Below are positions 60,400-64,000 of a DNA stretch of 64,000 bases, in pieces; within the stretch, counting starts at the first letter, position 1; each line of letters opens with the position of its first letter. The notes under the pieces are model-generated. The model was not told the origin of the DNA. It saw only the letters and a list, made by a program, of their open reading frames with translations, and searched no databases. This DNA comes from Mactromeris polynyma (taxonomy: Eukaryota; Mollusca; Bivalvia; Venerida; Mactridae). The DNA lies in the NCBI GenBank assembly GCA_032209605.1, contig JASFXZ010000014.1, positions 8,576,912 to 8,640,911 of the forward strand, read 5' to 3'. The position numbers and the translations under genes are program-made.

Positions 60400-60830
60400 G
60401 TCAAATTCGTTCAAAAACGTCAATGTGATAACACCAGCTGTTGAATTTTACAAAAATGCAGTTTTTAAATCCTTAATATTGAAACTGTTACCATGACAAC
60501 GAAAACAACTTTTTACAAAAAAATGAAAAAATCACTTTTCTGAAAAAATTATTACACAAAAATATGGGTTTTTTTCTGATGTAAATAAGAAATATAAAAA
60601 GTCTTATTTTTTAATAGGGTTTTTTTTGTTACCATGGTAACATTTTTGAAAATTAATAAAAAAAGGATTTTTTTTCAAAACGTTGTAGCTAATGTATTTG
60701 GTGTTCTTGCACATGGATGTATACAAATTATATAATAATATTCGTTGAATTTTACAAAACTGCATTTTTTAAATCCTTATTATTCAAACGGTTACCTTGG
60801 CAACGATAATAACTTTTTATAAAGTTAAAT
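60400..60830. repeat. About 305-bp direct repeat with X-box-like palindromes
   Basis: GTTGAATTTTACAAAA, TTTTTAAATCCTTA.TATT and GTTACC.TG.CAACGA recur at about 60439 and 60744. Three GTTACC-N-GTAAC/CAAC motifs are present: 60487-60500, a perfect palindrome GTTACCATGGTAAC at 60628-60641, and 60791-60804. These fit the RFX X-box consensus. No adjacent gene was recognised. Confidence 0.65.
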
Positions 60831-60896
60831 ATCGAGGTGTGAATATAGTAGCGGATAAGGATCAACAAAGTAAGAACATCTTGATAAATACATAAT

Positions 60897-61274
60897 TGAG
60901 CGCCGCTGTACGATTTCCAACCTCTTCTTTAAGTGACGTCATTTCCAGAAAACGTCGAATGTGACGTCATCATGTATTGACAGTAAGCAATATTTGCCCC
61001 ACGCGGCAACATGAAAGTGAGATAATAGTTGCTACAGGGAACGCCACATACATAAGACAATGCCTCCCCACTCAGACCTCCAGGAAAACAACAATCCATA
61101 AAACATAAGGCATTTAAGGAGGTTAAAGGGTAGGCCCCCTTACGTACGTTAGGGAAACGAAGTGACCATATCGAATAAATATTGTTCCTGCTTGTAAATA
61201 GTGACATCACATGTGGCGTTTTCTTGAAATGACGTCACTTACAAAAGAGGACGGAAATCTCGCAGCATTGCTCA
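60897..61274. mobile_element. TGACGTCA-bearing inverted-repeat element, copy 3, with nested insertion
   Basis: Reverse orientation relative to copies 1 and 2: it starts TGAGCGCCGCTGTACGATTTCC and ends ...GGAAATCTCGCAGCATTGCTCA. Both arms carry GTGACGTCA-type sites. The middle is interrupted by about 140 bp (61014-61155) containing GGAACGCCACATACATAAGAC and CACTCAGACCTCCAGGAA, a shortened relative of the 39362-39770 element. Confidence 0.85.
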
Positions 61275-62169
61275 TTTTATAAAGCATGGACGTATTATCT
61301 TCGAGAAATCATTGCTCTTTCGTATTTTTATATCAATTACAATAATGTAAGCCAAAAAAACAGGGTATGTTTTATATGCCCTCGAAGGATGGCATGAGAA
61401 AGTTATCGTATTGTCCGTCTGTGTGTTACAGTAAAACCTCACTTAAAGACCATCTCAAAATAAAGACCTTGTTTCACAATCGATGTAAGATAAATACGTT
61501 CAGTGGCGTGTTTCTATCTCTGATTAACGTGCGGATATGACTATGACTTGTTAATGTACAATTTTGTTCTCATATATCTGAAGAATTGAAGGCTTATGTA
61601 GATAACTCAACGTCTTTTATACTTAAAACGCTGTTAAAATATTGATAAAATATCGTTAAAATGCTATTAAAATGCTGTATAAATGCCATTTTGTTATACA
61701 GTTAAATTGGTGTTAAAACCCAAACTCGTATAAATACATGTACATGACTTGTATGAAACATAGCCGACATTGTACGGGAACTAATTTGTTTATAACACAG
61801 TCAGTCATTAAAAAGATTGATAATAGACGTGACATCAATAAACAACACGCCTAGATGTACGAGCACTACATGGTAGGAGAAGACATGTTTATGCGAGTCA
61901 CATGCCTCGATTGTCTAGTACTGTTGAACTGTTGCTCATACATCTTATCTACGCCAATGTGTGGGAAATGAGTGAAGTCGACTTATTTAATCGGCATGAA
62001 CGAAGTGCTACCTGTCACTTATAGTAACATTCTCTGTAATAATGGGCCTACTGCTACTAATATCAGCGGTAAGAGCAGTAATACTGCTGATTGTGATAGC
62101 AATAAAACCTATAAAAACTTATTATTCTCGCAAGCTTTCCCCATGTCATACTCGCCCCCTCGTCCAAAT
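61275..62169. other. Gene-free stretch with a mini-transposon end
   Basis: At 61430-61495 ACAGTAAAACCTCACTTAAAG and GACCTTGTTTCACAATCG resemble one end of the 45714 family, without its partner. A run of ATTAAAATGCTGT-type repeats lies at 61632-61690. No exon recognised. Confidence 0.4.
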
Positions 62170-62877
62170 CTCCCCATACCATACTCCCCAAGTCATACTC
62201 TCCCCTCGCCATACTCTCCCCTCGCCATACACTCCCCTCGCCATACTCTCCCCTCGCCATACTCTCCCGTCGCCATACTCTCCCCTCGCCATACTCTCCC
62301 CTCGCCATACTCTCATCTTGCCATACTCTCCCCTCGCCATACTCTCCCGTCGCCATACTCTCCCCTCGCCATACTCTCATCTCGCCATACTCTCATCTCG
62401 CCATACTCTCCCCTCGCCATACTCTCATCTTGCCATACTCTCCCCTCGCCATACTCTCCCGTCGCCATACTCTCCCGTCGCCATACTCTCCCCTCGCCAT
62501 ACTCTCATCTCGCCATACTCTCCCCTCGCCATACTCTCATCTCGCCATACTCTCCCCTCGCCATACTCTCCCCTCGCCATACTCTCATCTCGCCATACTC
62601 TCATCTTGCCATACTCTCATCTCGCCATACTCTCATCTTGCCATACTCTCATCTCGCCATACTCTCCACTCGCCATACTCTCATCTCGCCATACTCTCAT
62701 CTCGCCATACTCTCATCTTGCCATACTCTCATCTTGCCATACTCTCATCTCGCCATACTCTCATCTTGCCATACTCTCATCTTGCCATACTCTCATCTCG
62801 CCATACTCTCATCTTGCCATACTCTCATCTCGCCATACTCTCATCTTGCCATACTCTCATCTTGCCATACTCTCCTT
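62170..62877. repeat. 16-bp minisatellite
   Basis: About 44 units of 16 bp (CCATACTCTCCCCTCG and CCATACTCTCATCTCG/CTTG). The CCCC variant dominates the left half and ATCT/ATCTTG the right half. Frames of 168-340 codons on plus and about 100 on minus are artefacts of a stop-free unit. Confidence 0.95.
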
Positions 62878-63572
62878 TATTCCAAATCTCCTCTTGTCAC
62901 ACTCGCCCCTCGTTCGTACTTGTCCATATGCATTAATTGGACGCATCGCACTGTTTGCGGGAGAACCACGTCAGCATTGTGGCACTATATGTAATATTTG
63001 CGTAACCTACTCAAATCAAACCTTGTTCGTGCTAGTTGCATGATCTACTTCAGATAGTGTTTATAATTATGTTTTTATAGTAAGAATAGATCATTCCGAG
63101 GAAACTTTAAAATCCCAATAACACAATTTGACTTCATTCAGTGTGAAACAACCCACAGCTTCATTTAGTTATAAAATAAATATCGAGATTTTGCTCGGAA
63201 ACATTTGTTGTTATTATAAGTGTTAGTTATGATAATCATCGACATGCATGCAAAGGTTTTGAAATAAATCGATTTAATTTCATAGCAAAAAAAACAAAGT
63301 CACGAAACATATTCATCATTTGAATAATAAACACGTAGCATGGAAGTCTTACAAGCAGGGATATTATGTTTACATTAAATGGGCGAATTCGTTCTTTTTT
63401 GTTAAATTGGACATTCGAGTTATACAAGGTGAACTCAAACAGCTGATCGTCTAGCACTAAGACTAGCACTGAACATTGGATTCCTAACAGTTAGAACCGA
63501 ACCTCTCACGCCTGTTGCATTCTGCAAATGGTTTTATAATATTGTTACATTTGAGAAGCAATTGTGACGGCT
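62878..63572. other. Gene-free stretch
   Basis: No exon, RNA gene or mobile element recognised. Confidence 0.35.
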
Positions 63573-64000
63573 TTGCAGGACGATACAGCAGAACTGGTTT
63601 TGCAGGTTGATACAGCAGAACTGGTTTTGCAGGTTGATACAACATAACTGGTTTTGCAGGACGATACAACAGAACTGGTTTTGCAGGACGATACACCAGA
63701 ATTGGTTTTGCAGGACGATACAATAGAATTGGTTTTGCAGGTTGATACAACATAACTGGTTTTGCAGGACAATACAACAGAATTGGCTTTGCAGGACGAT
63801 ACAACAGAACTGGTTTTGCAGGTTGATACAACATAACTGGTTTTTCAGGACGATACAACATAATTGGTTTTGCAGGTTGATACAACAGAACTGGTTTTGC
63901 AGGTTGATACAACAGAACTGGTTTTGCAGGTTGATACAACAGAACTGGTTTTGCAGGTTGATACAACATAATTGGTTTTGCAGGTTGATACAACAGAACT
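63573..64000. repeat. 27-bp minisatellite running off the window end
   Basis: About 16 units of 27 bp (TTTTGCAGGTTGATACAACA, GAACTGG, with GGACGATAC and CATAATTGG variants) reach the last base, so the array continues beyond the window. The minus strand reads as a 9-residue LYQPAKPVL-type periodic frame of 169 codons. This is the most protein-like of the array frames (no stops, hydrophobic/Pro/Lys repeat), but array origin is the simpler view. Confidence 0.93.

Noticed and set aside
61972..63043. Two overlapping plus-strand frames of 333-340 codons (SPYSPLAILSPRHTL type)
   Set aside because: Both follow from a stop-free 16-bp unit read in different frames; neither has a recognisable start context or domain.

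Overview
This is eukaryotic, AT-rich, repeat-dense genomic DNA with split genes, GT-AG introns and many interspersed and tandem repeats. The repeat types (the ATGTGTCCATAGGACAC... element, AAGGGCCATAACT modules, GGAACACTGGTTAGG modules, ACAGTAAAACCTC mini-transposons) and a B-box/coiled-coil/NHL gene point to a bivalve mollusc. I cannot name the species from the sequence. By summing my intervals, about one third of the window (roughly 21 kb) is minisatellite or microsatellite DNA. Most long open frames here are by-products of those arrays, not genes.

Layout. 1-17.6 kb: no gene that I can support. It holds a chain of unrelated tandem arrays (GAT-rich, 69-bp, GTT-rich, 17-bp polypyrimidine, 36-bp, 42-bp, a 3.4-kb 27/25-bp array, a 32-bp array) and some mini-transposon fragments. 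17.6-40.4 kb: a segmental duplication. Unit A (about 19.0-29.06 kb) carries a two-exon TRIM-like gene (B-boxes, coiled coil, NHL-type propeller; 587 aa, minus strand), a tRNA-Thr-derived SINE, a 16-bp array, a broken exon amplified in frame by a 78-bp repeat, and a 32-bp array. Unit B (about 31.3-39.96 kb) carries the same modules in the same order. Its TRIM copy has lost everything between codon 4 and the propeller, giving a 287-aa propeller-only ORF. The 16.56-18.0 kb block (32-bp array plus flank) matches the right end of unit B and looks like the remnant of a third unit.

40.9-57.6 kb: one complete organic anion transporter (SLCO/OATP family) gene on the minus strand. I resolved 13 coding exons. 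All splice phases agree and the joined frame is 713 aa. Its introns hold a 2.2-kb 41-bp array with a CACGTG in every unit I read, a 44-bp array inside an interspersed element, several mini-transposons, and two copies of a terminal-inverted-repeat element rich in TGACGTCA sites. 57.6-64 kb: no gene recognised. It holds a 51-bp array, a duplicated block with RFX-type X-box palindromes, a third TGACGTCA element with another repeat nested inside it, a 16-bp array, and a 27-bp array running off the window end.

The genes do not form an operon or pathway. The TRIM-like genes suggest a lineage-specific expansion. The OATP is a plasma-membrane transporter whose introns have been heavily colonised by repeats.
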